A stretch of 64,000 nucleotides of DNA from Jacaranda mimosifolia (lineage: Eukaryota; Streptophyta; Magnoliopsida; Lamiales; Bignoniaceae): the NCBI GenBank assembly GCA_018894105.1, contig CM032122.1, forward strand, positions 37,169,404-37,233,403, in the 5' to 3' direction. Each line of letters opens with the position of its first letter. Within the stretch, counting starts at the first letter, position 1. Positions 23,601-36,959 of the stretch are shown piece by piece. Both the position numbers and the translations under genes were made by a program. A model generated the notes under the pieces. The model ran no database searches, was not told the DNA's origin, and was given only the letters and a program-made list of their open reading frames with translations.

Positions 23601-26600
23601 GGAAAATATTTTGGCAAATCTCAAACAAACAAGCCCTAAGAAATTATGCATCAGTGCAGGAAATCTCTCACCATTAAGAACTTTCAGTGTGAAGAAGTGA
23701 GGAGAGGGGGCAGTAATAAACAAACCATCAGTGATTAAAAACAGTTAGTTTTAACTTTTTTATGAGGTCAGCCTCTAATAAAGGTCCTCGGCAGTGCCTG
23801 AAGTAGATACCGCTACAATAAGAGATTCCTTCCAAAACCTTCCCCTTGGGGAACCTTCAGAATACAGATTTCCGAGGGAAGGGAGATTTGGAAGTGGCAT
23901 ATGCATCTTCACTAAATTTAATACTGTTTAACGCATGCTTAACTTACCTACTTCTAGGGAAGGGACTTTGGGGTTGGGGGAACAGAGCCAAAGCAGTGAA
24001 ATCTTTAACAAAAGCAAGCAAAATACACATGGAATGACAATCATGTCATAGAAGCGAAGAAGTATGCAAGATCACAGAACACATCTAGTACAGACTTTGT
24101 AGCTCTGCATTAATATTTATAATCATGCCCATAATAACACTACTTACAGGACAGCGAAGATTAACAGGAATGAAATCAGCAACAACTTCAATATCACTGT
24201 CACTATCAGCATTTTCTGTGGTAGCCCCACCACCAACACATCTACGAACACGAGCTAGTGCCTCCTCAAAATGCTCACCTTCAGCCTCTTTTGGAATCAT
24301 GTTTAGAATCTGGCAAAAAGGATAGTGTAGCTAACCATTAACTCTCTGCCAAACACACAAATCAAACAAGTGCAGAAATGCCAAAAAACTCCACAAATTT
24401 TAGATCTCAAGGTTAAAGAGCAATGAAGGCCACCCCCACAATCTTCATAGGGCCAAATCCAAAGAGAATGTCACGTTATACAAACTGTACAATCAAACAC
24501 AGAATACAAAACAAAACAGTTCAGCAAATAACACAAGCCTAAAACATGTGGTGAAGACCTATAAAACTCAGGTAAATTCAGATAACCCAATTCAGACAAA
24601 CCAAATAATACTCTTCCCCAATATATAGAGCTGTCTAATAACATAACTCAAATGATATGATGAGATGAATTTGCATATGAAAGGCACATATGGATCAGAT
24701 CTACAAAAAGGCCTTGAAAACACCAGAAAAGTCTTGATTATGCCAAAAACAGGCAGATATCATATTGAAACAGCATGATCAAAGAACATATATACCTGGC
24801 TGCTGCATTACTATCAACCGATCCGAATACCCATGTTCACACAAAATGACAAAAAAATACACCAAATAACGAATTTTACAAGGGTAAGCTCACCTGGTGA
24901 AGAGTACGCCTCTTTACAATTCTAACCCCCACACAGAATATGCGAGTGTCACATCCTGATAAGTAAATCTTATTAATTCCGTCCCTGGTGCATGATGTAA
25001 TCTGACAAAAAACAAGACATACACTAAGGAAAATATAAAAAATCAACATATTAAATCAAGAGAAACATGATTGAAATAAAAACAAGTTTATGATCTGCCA
25101 GCTCCTATCTTCAAAAAGCCAAAAAGGGGAAAAAAACAAAAAATAGGGGAAGCATTTTAAAGAATGAATGAAATGTTAACAATAAAGGGAAAATAATGAG
25201 GACAAAAATCATTTTAATTATGTGGATAAATATTCAGATGGATTAATGGAAACAAAGCAAAAGTTTTGACCTGATCTCATATTGTCTAACATGCTTTTCA
25301 TTTCTAGATTTTTCAGATGGAACCCCATTCAAAGAAGGCAGCATCATTGTCCTTCAAACTTTACGGCCTTTGGCATAGCAAACTGGAAAATGTGGGTCAA
25401 TGTAGCCAAACCATGACAAAGCTTGCTGAGATGTTTAAATTGCAAATTTGTCCACTCATAATTTGCTATAGAGGCCTAGTGCAAAAAGTTGCCTTGTGTA
25501 TGGTGCATGTTAAGGATGATTTTATGCATAAAATTGTGATTCTTCAGATCAAACAGAAAGCACACTTTCTCAAACTACATGTCCAGAAGGTGCATAGCAA
25601 AAACTTGATAAGAAGGTGAATTTTCCAATGAAAACATGCTTCCCCGACAACACAATCACAACTAATAGACACAGAACAGCTCCTTAGTCGACAAACAATT
25701 AAAAAGATGTTATTTCAGAAAGAGAAAACTCACAATAGGTCCATCATCTCGACCATTTGCTCCGAGCAACTGAGAGCCAGGTCTGTTAATTGCCCTCACT
25801 GGTACACCTGTTGAGTTAAAAAGGCAAAAACATTTTGCAATCATGCAAAGAGGATAGCAAAATATTCACATAAAGGTGAGGTAGATTTATATAAGGGCTC
25901 CACCATTTACATCAGGAACATACAAAAGAAAAAGGCACTACAAGATTTGACAAACTTCGAAAATATGTCCTTCAAGCAATAAAATACAAAATTAAAACAT
26001 ACGCTACTAATCTACCCTAGAGAAATGTTTCATCTTCTGGGTTTTACATTTGGGTAAATAGACAAGACTCAATGTGGGGCGTCACACGAAGTAGAATAAT
26101 GTACAGAGATAAGATCATTACACAATAGACCTGGTATTATTGGAGAAAGAATTAAGCTTTCTATTTTCACTAGACCAAGATTACTATTGGGCAGAGGATA
26201 GCATACCATTGACCTGCAGATCTGCATATTGTGGCCACTGCATTCTAAACATCACCTTGTCATTGAGAAGCATGCACCATGCCTAGTTATCATAGCACAT
26301 CCATCATAATCATGTAAGAAATCAAGCATATTCTGAACAAGCAATATATATGATCATTACTATTATGTGGGCCTCACCAACCTGAACATCATATTCTTGT
26401 TTTGACAACAAGTCCTTGTCTGCCCTTGTCAGTTGAAATGTTTTCTCAATTGTCTGGCAAGGATTAGATCTGGAAAGCCACGAACAGGCGTCATATGCAC
26501 CCAATCCAACAATAATAATTACAAGTGCCAAGTACATGTAAACACAGAAAATCTCAAGGGCAAACAAACAGGAAGTAGTTTTGGAAAGCTTCACCCAAAA

Positions 26601-29600
26601 AATTTGAAACATATCTGATGGTTTTTCCAACAGTAATAATCCCTCTTTTCAACAAATACATCCAGACTACAATATAATCAAAATCGAAAACTACTTGCTG
26701 CAACAGATATTGATACATGTGCAAAAGAGCCTACCTCAATCTAAAAATTTGATGATCCAAAAGCACAAGACTTGCACAAAAATGACTCAGGAAAAATACA
26801 GACTTTTGATTACTAATTCAAAATTAATTTTTTTAGATTTATTTAATTTTAGTTAAATCTTTAGATTGACCCATTTGGATTCACATGAACCCATTTTAAA
26901 AACAAACTTCAAAAAAACTTACCTAAACCCCTTTTCAAAATTTTAGGATCCAAATCGAACCAAAAGTGACTGCTGGACTTACAAAAACCTCGAAAGAAAG
27001 AAAATGATTGTTAAAGTGTATACATCAGAATGGTTAGGATATTGGCAATGCGCACATGGCGATGACCGGGCCTGATTATGGCAGGAAAGATGATAGTTGA
27101 ACAAAAGGTCATACAAAACGAAAACAGGTGGTGCAAATTTCTAGCAATACAAAAGTGTCAAAGCAGAAAACACAGGTCAAGCTCCCTTTAAGTTTAGCTT
27201 GCACGACTTGTGATTATACAAATGCATCCAGTTTTGCTTGGTATGACTAGTGATGATTTTTCACAGTATGAATGAAATGAATTCTGTCCTTGCCCTCAGA
27301 AACTAAAATAGTTGATAAAAGAAGGATACAACATCTACTTACCCATCTGTAGGATTAGGAACACTTGAGATATTCAACTTCACAGGATATAGAGGATGTG
27401 CAATTGTCACCCAGAATCTGTATATTTTCGAGTAAGGAATTAATCATCAGGCATCTAAAGAATTTTCTGAATTTAATCCAATTACGAAAGAAACCAAATG
27501 TATCTAGGGCCTGACAACGCAATGCACAGGCACATATCTTGCTTCTAAGATGTCCCACACCAAAAACAGATGATCTGATGAATAACCCGGGATCTAGCAG
27601 CAGAAAGAACATTTATTTCATTTGCCATTGCCTATCTGATGGTTATAAAACCAAGCATCAACTACAATAAGCTCTTGCTCACAAGAATTTTTCTTCAAAT
27701 AAAATAACTATGTTAACGACAGCTCCAACAGGAGGAGAAAACTAAAAACCTTTATATAAGTTAGTAATATGAACTATGGAGAATGGCGAATTTCTTGACA
27801 TTTGTGAACCCAAAATTACAAAACAAAAATCACCAAAGAACCTTGTTTATCATTTATAAGCATGCCATACCCATGAAACAAAATTTGAGATGATGCATGG
27901 GCTTCTTTCCATTTGATAATATATATGCCAGTGAATTTTAAATGTCTTCCAAACAAAGGGCTGCATGAGGTAAAAGATAAAATTCTAAGACAAATTAGAG
28001 TGTTACACCTGCAACTGCCTGTTACTACCATTTATTAACTGTTTCACCAATGTAAATACGCTGAACAAACAAATATTTACTTCCACTCCTGAGCAAATGC
28101 TTAAACAAGGAGCTTGTTCAGCATCTCAATAACCTTGCCAGAATCTATATTTTCCCTCTTTTTTAGCTTTTGAATTGTGTGAAGGAGAAGGTGACCATCA
28201 AGGCACAACTTCAACCTCAAATAATAACACCTAGCATTGTATTGTGGATTACTGTAGTTCTCAAAAGGAGGAAAGTAAAGACAAATTGTTAAGGAAGATA
28301 GAAAAAGGCTACATAAATCAAAAGCTATAAAACCACGGTGTGTATCTTTCCTTCCTAAACAAACAAAAAAGAGGTTAAAAAAGTACTACTAAATGAGATA
28401 AGTGAATGGAAAACATAATAGGTCGTAGCAAAAAGACAAGTTCCTCAAAGAATAATCAGTTTGTAACACACAAGAAAAATCCAACATATTAGCAAGAGGT
28501 AGGTCTGATGTTATATGATGATGATCATGAAAACAAGGTGACAAGAAGCGTTGCCACTTACGGATCAGCCCGACTCAGTCTACAAATTTCACAGTAAAAA
28601 GTCTCTGGAGGATTTGGTAGAACTCCCTCTATGGGTTTCTCAGGAATCACCACACATGCTATATGCTGCCAGACATTACACCTAGGATCTTCACACTGCA
28701 CCAATATTACATTGTTATAACCGTACAGAAGGATCATCAAGGCCCAAAGAAGTTTGGACTCATGCTTTATGGCTACAATGCAAAACCAAATTAGAACTCC
28801 AATAGACACAATTTATAGGTACCTTGATCATTGAATCAGTCGGCAGTGTGCTTCCGCAGAGACAACGTATCTTATCCACTTGGTAAGAATCTTCAAATTC
28901 CACTTTAAGTTTTACGCTTGCACTGTCTGAGATGCCTTGTGATTTTGATGCCAACTCAGCTGCACCAGAAGCCTGCATTTTTCTGAATATAGCAACAAGA
29001 GAGAATGGGCATAAGACCATCTAACTCAAATAGCAGAATGCTTCTCCCTTCATCCTTTCTAGGATACTCATTTATCTTCATAATTACAATATCTCCCACT
29101 TAAATTTTACTTCCCACTTTTTTCCTTCGCCTCCTTGTTTATTATCCTGTTCTCTTTTAACCATTTTCTAACCGAGGTCAAAACTAGAAAGTAGTGAGTG
29201 AAGCAGTATGATGTTTCATTCTGGGCTTTAAAATTGCACAAATGAATGAGACAAATATTACTCACAGCTTGATGATGCATACAGAAGGCAAATTAAATAA
29301 CAATAGTAAGGAACAAGATAAAGCTTCTTAAGCATATGTTTATTATAGTCCGTGTTTCAAATAGAAAAGAACACCTGTAAGTATCATCAACTAGCTTTGC
29401 CACTTCATCCTTCCCAACAGCATTTTTCTTGGCCCACATTCCTGAAACTGTCAAAAGACCATCGGATTTGCACATACACATTGCATCTAGTCAAATATAA
29501 TATAGCATTCATAGCAGGCAAATACGTTCACAACACAATCAAAGTAAGCGACGCCCAAGCACCACATATTTTGATCAAAAGCGTGAAAGGTATATCTTTC

Positions 29601-30104
29601 AACATCTTTGCACATAAATGGATTTGTTTATTCTCAATATTCAAAAAAGGACTTCTGCAAACTGATTCAATGATTTCTAAGCAGTACATTCTTTAACATA
29701 AAAAGAATGCATTTATATTAAGTCATTTCATTAAGAAAGCAGCAACTTTCTCAAGAACTTTCTTTGTTATGCACATTATCTTGTATCTATTTTCTTAAGG
29801 ATCCAATTTTGATAGACTTTATTTCCCCTACACAATGAACATGAAAATTATGGATACATAAATTATTTTATACAGGAAAGATTCTAATTGAGTTCACTGA
29901 AATTCCAAATTCAATTTGGTCAGGCAGCAAAGCATGATGAAAGGAAAATATTCAATGATGGATATGAAATATTGGAGTATAAACATATGGGAAAAGAGCT
30001 CCAAATGCATCTTCATTTATTCTCTCTCTCTCTGTCTCTCACACACACACAAGCTAATTTAAAAATTCTTCATTTAAATCCAAATGCATCTCTGTGTTTG
30101 CATA

Positions 30105-30143
<39 letters not shown>

Positions 30144-33100
30144 TCATATCAAAAGACAATAATCATCAGATGGTAGCAAATTATTCTTTTCAACTTTCCA
30201 GATCCAGAAATACATCGAAAAAGAATAAAACATATACACAGAGACCACATAAGCACAGATATAATAATGAAAATAGCTATCCTTACTGCAATGATTTGTT
30301 AATTTTTGCAAGCTACAGAAACAAAGAATTGGCATCGCCATTTACCTCGCTCGTCCGAGAGAATGGCCAATATTCGATCAACAAGGTCCTGTGGCAAGCC
30401 AATGCCAACAAACATAATGATATTATTTTACGTGAAAAAATCCAAGAGAAAAAAAAGATAACACAAACAGGATAGTGAATGCAAGAAAAGCTACTCATTA
30501 GATGAAACAAAGACTACTGATTAGTCATAAGCTTAAGTAATCTGAAATTTACTACTTTCAAAACCAAATGTCGAACCAAAAATTAAGGAAAGCAATCTAC
30601 ATTCCGGTTTCCAACCACACTTCAAGTACTGGGAACAATTAGATAACTGGCAAAGTCCAAATCACAAAGGACTCCATTTATAATGATAAAAAAAAAATTG
30701 TATGGCAAACAAATGCAAAACAATGGTGCCAATAAACAAGTATGGCTGACTATAAAACAGAAAAGCACTAATGTATTGTATTTTCCCATCTCATCCCATC
30801 AAGCCAATACGATAAAATAATTAAAAAAAAAAAGAAAAAGGAAAAGGCAAAGTGGGGAGTAGATTGGCAGTGGTGTGACAAGCTCCTCAATATAGAGACT
30901 CATTCCCCACCATCAGCAAAATTGGACATCTAACCTGCTTCTTTCCCTGCTTTGAAAGCCCCAGCTTTGTAAGGATATCCTTGAGCTCCTTTATCCGAAA
31001 ATATGCTAATTTGTCCTGCAAGACAAGATAAGATCATCTAGGCCTTCTATAGGAACCAAACATATTAGCTTAAAGCACACACCACCACCCCAAACCCCTA
31101 ATTAATATAAGACCAGAATAAGAGAACAGTAAAAAGTTATAAAGCAAGCACTAAAAAAGGCAAATTAACAATTGGAAGGCCCATGGTGAACATGAATTTC
31201 CTGCAGAGGAACAAAAAAGATTATCTGATGTATTGATGCTTTTGGCGAACTTGATGATAAGGGATGGAAAATTGAAAAAAAACTGAAGGACAACTCACAA
31301 ATTTCAAGCTTAGAAGATGTCAAAAGTTTGACAGAAAAGTAAATCATTTTATATAACTGATGATCAAGCAAAGTTTAAGCGACAGTTAGTTTACAAAACA
31401 CATTCAGATTTAATATATCAATCTCCAGCTCATACTCCCATCCCAAACCAACCAAAAGAAGGAAAGCAACTTTTCTCCAAACAAACTATAAGGTCTAATA
31501 GTTTGACTTTCCATCCCTACCACTCCACCAACACCACTAATATTTTATTTTTTTGCAGCAAATTAAGATGAAGTTGTCAAGTTTTAGGCACCCATACCTT
31601 TCTAATGAAAATGATCTTTATATTTAACATCCTCTCCTTTTATTTGTTGGGATTACAAAATATACATACATATGTCACCGACATCACATGCATGCATCTG
31701 CTTGGGCACTCTATCATGGAATACTTAAACTAACCAGCCTACCTCATCTTCAAGGTCCAAAAACTACTGAAAGAATTTTTCATCGGGGTAAAGTGGAAGG
31801 CACAGGCTATCAGAGGCAAATAGCTCAAATTAAGGATGTCGCCCTTGTGGTAACAAAAAAGTTGCCACTTTCAAGGAGTATAGAATGAGTTTCCAGGTGG
31901 TTAGTAGCTTAAGCACCTCTTATGGTTTACACCTATTTTGGTAGACATGACCAACAAATCAACTAGAATAGGCAACCTCGTGCAACCAAATGACATATGT
32001 ATCACAGGAAATACACCCTAATTGAGTGCTCCTATTCTTCTTTAGGACGTCTGTATATAATGCCCCATATCTCAAAAAATAGCAATCACTGTTGTTAAAG
32101 GCGGTCGCCTGGCTCGCCTCAGGCGACCAGGCGAGCTTTTCTCGCTCGCTTCTTGCTGGGCGAGGCGCCAGCAAGAAGGCGCTCCTGGGGGGGCGCCTTG
32201 CTGCGCCTCACCCAGCAGGCAGCCCGCCTCACGTAAAGCCCTAAATCTAATTAGAATATTACCAAAAATAATTTTAAATTAAAAGAAACCCTAGGCTAAA
32301 AACATAAAATAATTCACTGGCCCACTACCCAAGGCTGCCCAAACCCCACACCTGCCACGTCGCCGACCGCCGCCGACCCTCGGACGTTGCTGCCCGCCGC
32401 CGGAAGGTACTGTTTTAGGACCTTTTTCCTTTTTTTTTTTTTTCCCTTCCTATTTTCTGTTTAATCTTTTTAATTTCAGTTTTAAAAATTAAATTTTTAT
32501 TTTTTCTGTTTTTATTTTACTTATTTTAATGAACTAGTTTTTTCTATATTCTAATTTCTACAATTACTTTCATTTTTTTCTTTTTTTTGACTTTCTTTTT
32601 TGCTTTTGCTGTTTTTATTTTATGTTTTACTATTTCTTTTTCATTTTTTTTCTGTTTCATTTATAATTTCATTTTCATATTAATTTTACTTTATTCTAAA
32701 TTTTAAAATATATTATTTTTTATTTGTAGCTTGAGAATATGTCGACTTCTGGCTTTGTCTAGAAAAGACCCATGTTGGAAATATGTAAAATTGGAGAATC
32801 CAAAAAATACAAATAACACTATATGTATTTTTTGTGATCAAAAATATTTTGGGGGAATATGTAGGGCAAAACAACACATAGTTGGAGGTTTTGCTAATGT
32901 AAGGCCATGCGAGAAAGTTCCTGATGATGTAAAGGAAGAAATTCAAAATTACATGGGCACAAAAAAGAGAGCTAAAGAACATGTTATTTTAGAAAAACAG
33001 ATTCACCATCAGAGAATTCAAGAAGAATATTTGAGAAGCCTTGGTGATGAAGATGATGTTGAAGTAGAGAGTCGGGAAGTTCATCAATTGAAGAAAAAGA

Positions 33101-34361
33101 CAAAAGCAAACATGAAAGGGCCAATTGGACCTTTTTGTAAGTTATGGTGCACCGACTTCGAAAGATATGAAGAAACAAAAAGATGTGAATGAGGAGGCAT
33201 TGAAGACATTGAAAGATCGAGCACATTCAGTTATAGCAAGATGGATGTGTGATGCTGGAATTGCTTTCAATGAGGTGACATATGATAGTTTTCAGGAGAT
33301 GATTGATGAGATTGGGAAGCATGGCTCTAGGTTGAAAACACCCAATTTTCATGAGGTAAGAGTTCCTTTGCTAAAAAAGGAGGTTGAACAAGTGAAAGAA
33401 ATAATGGAAGATCACAAAGAAGAATGGAAAATACACGGTTGTTCTATTATGTCATATGGGTGGAAGGACAAAAGAGAACGGACTTTGATTAATTTTCTTG
33501 TTAATTGTCCTAAGGGAAGTATGTTTGTGATGTCAGTTGATGCTTCTGATTACAGCAAGATTGGGGAGAAAATGTTTGAGCTGTTAAGTGATTTTGTAAA
33601 GGAAATTGGACCAGAGAATATTGTTCAACTAGTTACTAATAATGCTTCCAATATGAAGCTAGCGGGTAAGATTTATTAAATAATTTATTATATATACGTT
33701 TGTATTCTTTTCTTTTCTCCTTTTATATTTTATTCTAATTTTTTTTTTTTTCTCATTTTCTTATCTTCGTAGGGTAATTATTGATGGCAAAATATCCAAC
33801 ATTATATTGGACGCCGTGTGTGGCACATTGTTTGGACTTATATGAAGAATCAAATAACCAAAACATGAGAAAAGAACAGTTGTAATGGCTGATTTTAGCT
33901 AATGTTGCACAAAGACGCATGAGAAAAAAACAGTTGTAATGGCTGATTAAGATCATATGCCACACATGTTTCTGCTTTTAATTAATCATGTGCCATTTTT
34001 AAAATGCATTGACGCATAAAGTGATCAATGGATGCAAGTTTCCACATCCCATAAACATGTTATAAACACACGGCACCAACAAAGGGACTTAATCCAAATT
34101 TCAAAAACGAGCTCATTTCCAGTTCAACCACAAATAATTCAGCGTATTTCAGTATTAAGAATCAAACGTGTCATTTCCAGCATAGTCATCAATCACTAAC
34201 AAATATTTCCACCGCAGTGGACGATTGAAGCATCAAACCGGAGGACCAAAGGAGATACAAGTCCATAAGCAAAAAGGGAAAATACTAATTCTTTGCAAAC
34301 TAAATAAAATAACACCAGGAAATAAGATTAAATTTACCTTGCAACTCGACACCAAGTCCAT
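20626..34361 (-). CDS. SIZ1: SUMO E3 ligase SIZ1, copy A
   Basis: Nuclear PIAS-type ligase that transfers SUMO from the E2 SCE1 to substrates in stress, phosphate and flowering pathways (family knowledge). Coding exons from 5' to 3': 34338-34361, 30935-31015, 30346-30388, 29375-29447, 28823-28982, 28562-28695, 27343-27417, 26382-26469, 26207-26282, 25734-25807, 24894-25001, 24148-24309, 22547-22651, 22313-22393, 21016-22234, 20626-20765, totalling 2,643 nt or 880 aa. Domains: SAP near residues 11-45; PHD finger near 112-168 ([31 protein letters not shown]); PINIT near 172-310; SP-RING near 364-415 ([19 protein letters not shown]); SUMO-interacting/SXS motif [10 protein letters not shown] near 604. 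All exon phases join without stops. The intron after exon 13 has a GC donor. The start codon matches copy B. Length is close to Arabidopsis SIZ1. Confidence 0.95.
23488..23639. mobile_element. Tourist/PIF-Harbinger-like MITE in SIZ1-A intron 12
   Basis: The element spans 23491-23636 (146 bp) with terminal inverted repeats GGGCTTGTTTGTTT and AAACAAACAAGCCC, flanked by TAA on both sides (23488-23490 and 23637-23639). The equivalent intron of SIZ1-B near 47970 runs through without it, giving an empty site. It contains two palindromic GCCAAAATATTTTGGC-type blocks and has no coding capacity. Confidence 0.88.
30021..30143. repeat. Microsatellites in SIZ1-A intron 3
   Basis: (TC)n(AC)n at about 30021-30050 and (TG)n(GA)n at about 30105-30143. 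The copy B intron has a GA tract at the corresponding place (55632-55652) but with a CG-rich start instead of TG. Confidence 0.8.
32087..33860 (+). pseudogene. Truncated hAT-family transposon with broken transposase in SIZ1-A intron 1
   Basis: The left end CACTGTTGTTAAAGGCGG resembles hAT termini and starts exactly where SIZ1-A/B intron homology stops. GC-rich subterminal hairpins (GGTCGCCTGG / CAGGCGACC) follow. Coding remnants on the + strand: a BED-type zinc finger at about 32760-32910 ([27 protein letters not shown]); a one-frame shift near 33125; a DUF659-type transposase core at about 33125-33679 ([41 protein letters not shown]); and, after a 33680-33773 intron-like gap, a [17 protein letters not shown] piece at about 33780-33840. 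The C-terminal hAT dimerisation domain and the right inverted repeat are missing, so it is immobile on its own. Confidence 0.8.
33864..33971. repeat. Partial 54-bp tandem duplication at the hAT breakpoint
   Basis: CATGAGAAAA(G/A)AACAGTTGTAATG occurs at 33864 and again at 33918. The SIZ1-B intron has a single version (near 60068), so the duplication is private to copy A and abuts the truncated transposon end. Confidence 0.65.
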
Positions 34362-35100
34362 CCTCTTTGCCCTTAAAAATCACTCTCTGGAAAATCTCAG
34401 CAGAATCAGCAAATGATCAGTTAAAACTTCCAGTCAATAGTGGTCATGTACCATCTCAATTAACACCTGATCCATTTCAAACAAACAAAAATTATCCATT
34501 AAATCCAAACCACTCACATCATCAAAAAATTCGATTAATCAAACGAAAAAATACATATAAATACACCTTAGCATAAAATATTAGTCTTACACTGAAAAAA
34601 TACCCAAAAAAATGTAAAATAAATCAGAAAACACAAGAAAAGAGAGAAAAGCAAGGAAGCTGGGGCAGTAACGAAATTAGGGTTTCGCAGAGTGACTGGG
34701 ACACCAATCGCCGACTCGTCTCCCTCTCTCTCTCTCTCTCTCTCGCAAACACACACATACAAGCACGCAATGGTAGGTGTTCGCGTGTGTTTTTTTGACC
34801 CCAAAAACAGCCGGAGGGAGAAGCCACCAAAATCACGGACTTATCGTCGGTTTATGAATTCCGGTTTGTCCCTGCAAACACGTCCGGGTTGTGATTGCCT
34901 GCTCTCGGGTCCACGTCACTTGCCCTTTTCCTTGGGATTTCCTTTTGCATTTCGAGGGTTTTGTCACAGGCAAGCTGGTCGCATTTGACTGCCCACAATT
35001 CAAAATGGGGAAAAAGAAGTTCGACGCCGCAAGTATAGGTATAGCAAAAGTATATGCATTGTGGAATTGTACCATCATGATCATTTTGGTCCCTCTGATT
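34362..35100 (-). promoter_or_regulatory. 5' UTR/promoter region of SIZ1-A
   Basis: Aligns by eye to the region upstream of SIZ1-B (60491 to about 61200), with shared blocks such as GGTTTATGAATTCCGGTTT at 34850. It contains a (CT)n tract at 34724-34744 (GA-rich on the coding strand), common in plant 5' UTRs. The transcription start was not determined. Small ORFs in this segment are not conserved in copy B. Confidence 0.6.
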
Positions 35101-35215
35101 AATTCCATTATTTTTTTTTATCTCAAAAAGAATTCCATCATTTGAAAAGTATTATATAAATTATACAATATGGTGTGGAAATATCATACTATCACATTAT
35201 TACCGAAACTTAGAA

Positions 35216-35590
35216 GGTGTTTGGCTAAACTTATTTAAAAAGTCTTATAAGTTCATATATCTTATGAGATATTTTTTCAGATTATAAGATGCTAGATTTT
35301 TTTTTCTAAAAATAAGTTTTAAAGTGTTTTAATAAAATAAGATTTTGAAACTTATAAGATGTAACAATTTTGTAATTAATATGATTAAAATAAAGAGAGC
35401 TTATTAAGATGTTAAAAATAAATTAGGAACTTCTTAGTTTTTTTAAATAGAACTTATATAAGCTCGTAACATCTTATTTTATGAGCTATAAACTCTTTTT
35501 TTTTTAAAAAATAGCCAAATACTTCTAGACATCTTATAAACTCTCAAATATTTTATAAAATATTTTGAGAAGCCTGCTCACCCAAACACC
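35216..35590. mobile_element. AT-rich MITE-like element
   Basis: About 375 bp with inverted ends GGTGTTTGG (35216-35224) and CCAAACACC (35582-35590) and many internal TTATAAGT/ACTTATAA inverted motifs. A diverged relative lies at about 63190-63530. No clear target duplication was found, so the superfamily is unassigned. Confidence 0.65.
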
Positions 35591-36340
35591 GCTTTACTTA
35601 AAATATAATCTCATCCACATTATTTGGCAAAACAAATAAAAGTTTCCCTATTAGTTAGCTATTGTTATGAAATTATAGGATATGGATGTCCATTTGTATT
35701 CTTAACTCACATCATTTTTTTTGAAATTTTTTATCCTCCTAATTCATGTGTTGTATTAAATTATGATTCATGAATCTCCCATTTTGTAACTTTATAAATT
35801 AGGGAATTTGATAACTCATATGAGAAATATATATATATATATTGAAGTTAATTAAAAAGCTTACAATACAAAGGCTTTGTCTTCTTCTCTTTCATATATT
35901 TCCCATTTTTATAGCCAAGTCTAATCATCTTGACATAGTTTCATGATACATCATTAGCACAACTCTACCTTCATAAAGCATAGTGAAAGTTGAAGACTTT
36001 ATTGTTCAAGTGATGTTAAGGTAATATTGAGGACACCTCATTAATTTATTTTCTTATGGCTAACCTTACTAAATTTGAATCTGTATCTCCTGACATTTTT
36101 TACACTTTCAAAAAAAATTGAATTTTGTATCTCTTAATATTTTTGAAAAATGATCATTTATCGTGAGTTCTTAATGTTGAATTGCATCTTGATGCAATGG
36201 GTCTTGGAAACACCATTATGCAAACGGGGCTATTGTCTAAGGTCGTGCCATAGCTCATCATATTATGAAGGCAAACAACCACACCAAAAGAGGGAAGAAA
36301 GAACCAAAAAAGACTCTCGAATGATTCTAATAAGTTGTGT
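35591..36340. other. Intergenic AT-rich spacer
   Basis: Nothing recognisable beyond a short (AT)n run near 35830. Possible ORFs are short and unlike known proteins. Confidence 0.45.
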
Positions 36341-36435
36341 ATGGATGGCAATGGGGATGGGTTTGACAGGACCGAAACCTGCCCCTCCCCTCCTCTCCCT
36401 CTTCACTTTAAATTTCCTGACTCGGCGGGTCCAAC

Positions 36436-36685
36436 TAGGGGTGTAAACGAGCCGAGCCGAGCCCGAGCCTGCTAGGTTTGGGCTCGGCTCGTTTACTGAT
36501 TCGTGAGCTCGAGCTTGGCTCGTCAAAATAGGCTCGGGCTCAGCTCGGCTCGTTAAAGCTCCATAAGGCTCGATTCGTATAAACTTAAATAAGATTGCTC
36601 TAACTCGATAAGGCTCGATTCGTATAAGCTTGGATAAGCTCGAGCCCGTTTAGGCTTGAAACAAAATTCAAAATAATAAACTCCA

Positions 36686-36725
<40 letters not shown>

Positions 36726-36959
36726 ATATAAAAATCGAGTCCGTTTAGGCTTGAAACAAAATTTAAAATAATAAACTCCATATTATTATTATATAAAAAA
36801 TATATATAATAAAAAGCTCGTTTAGGCTCGCGAGCCTGTCGAGCCGAATACTATTGAGCTTGGCTCGGCTCGTTTGACTGGCGAGCTCGGGCTCAGCTCG
36901 TTTAAGTTCGAGCCGAGCCCGAACCGTTCGCGAATAGTCTCATCTCATTTACACCCCTA
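36436..36959. mobile_element. 524-bp hAT-type non-autonomous element with 8-bp target duplication
   Basis: Termini TAGGGGTGTAAA and TTTACACCCCTA are perfect 12-bp inverted repeats. They are flanked by GGTCCAAC at 36428-36435 and 36960-36967. Removing the element restores a continuous GGGTCCAACCCGCC. The subterminal regions are packed with GGCTCG/CGAGCC motifs in both orientations, giving strong foldback potential. The centre holds an (ATT)n microsatellite and duplicated AAATAATAAACTCCATATTATT blocks. The 8-bp duplication is typical of hAT elements. Confidence 0.85.
36687..36724. repeat. (ATT)n microsatellite
   Basis: About twelve ATT repeats inside the 524-bp element. A shorter run recurs at about 36781-36790 in the second copy of the surrounding block. 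Confidence 0.9.

Noticed and set aside
25317..25619. 100-aa ORF in SIZ1-A intron 10
   Set aside because: The homologous intron in copy B has the same nucleotide sequence background but does not keep the frame, so it is intron sequence.
34692..34988. Plus-strand ORF at the SIZ1-A promoter
   Set aside because: Starts in a (CT)n tract giving a Ser/Leu run. The reading frame is not kept in the homologous SIZ1-B promoter.
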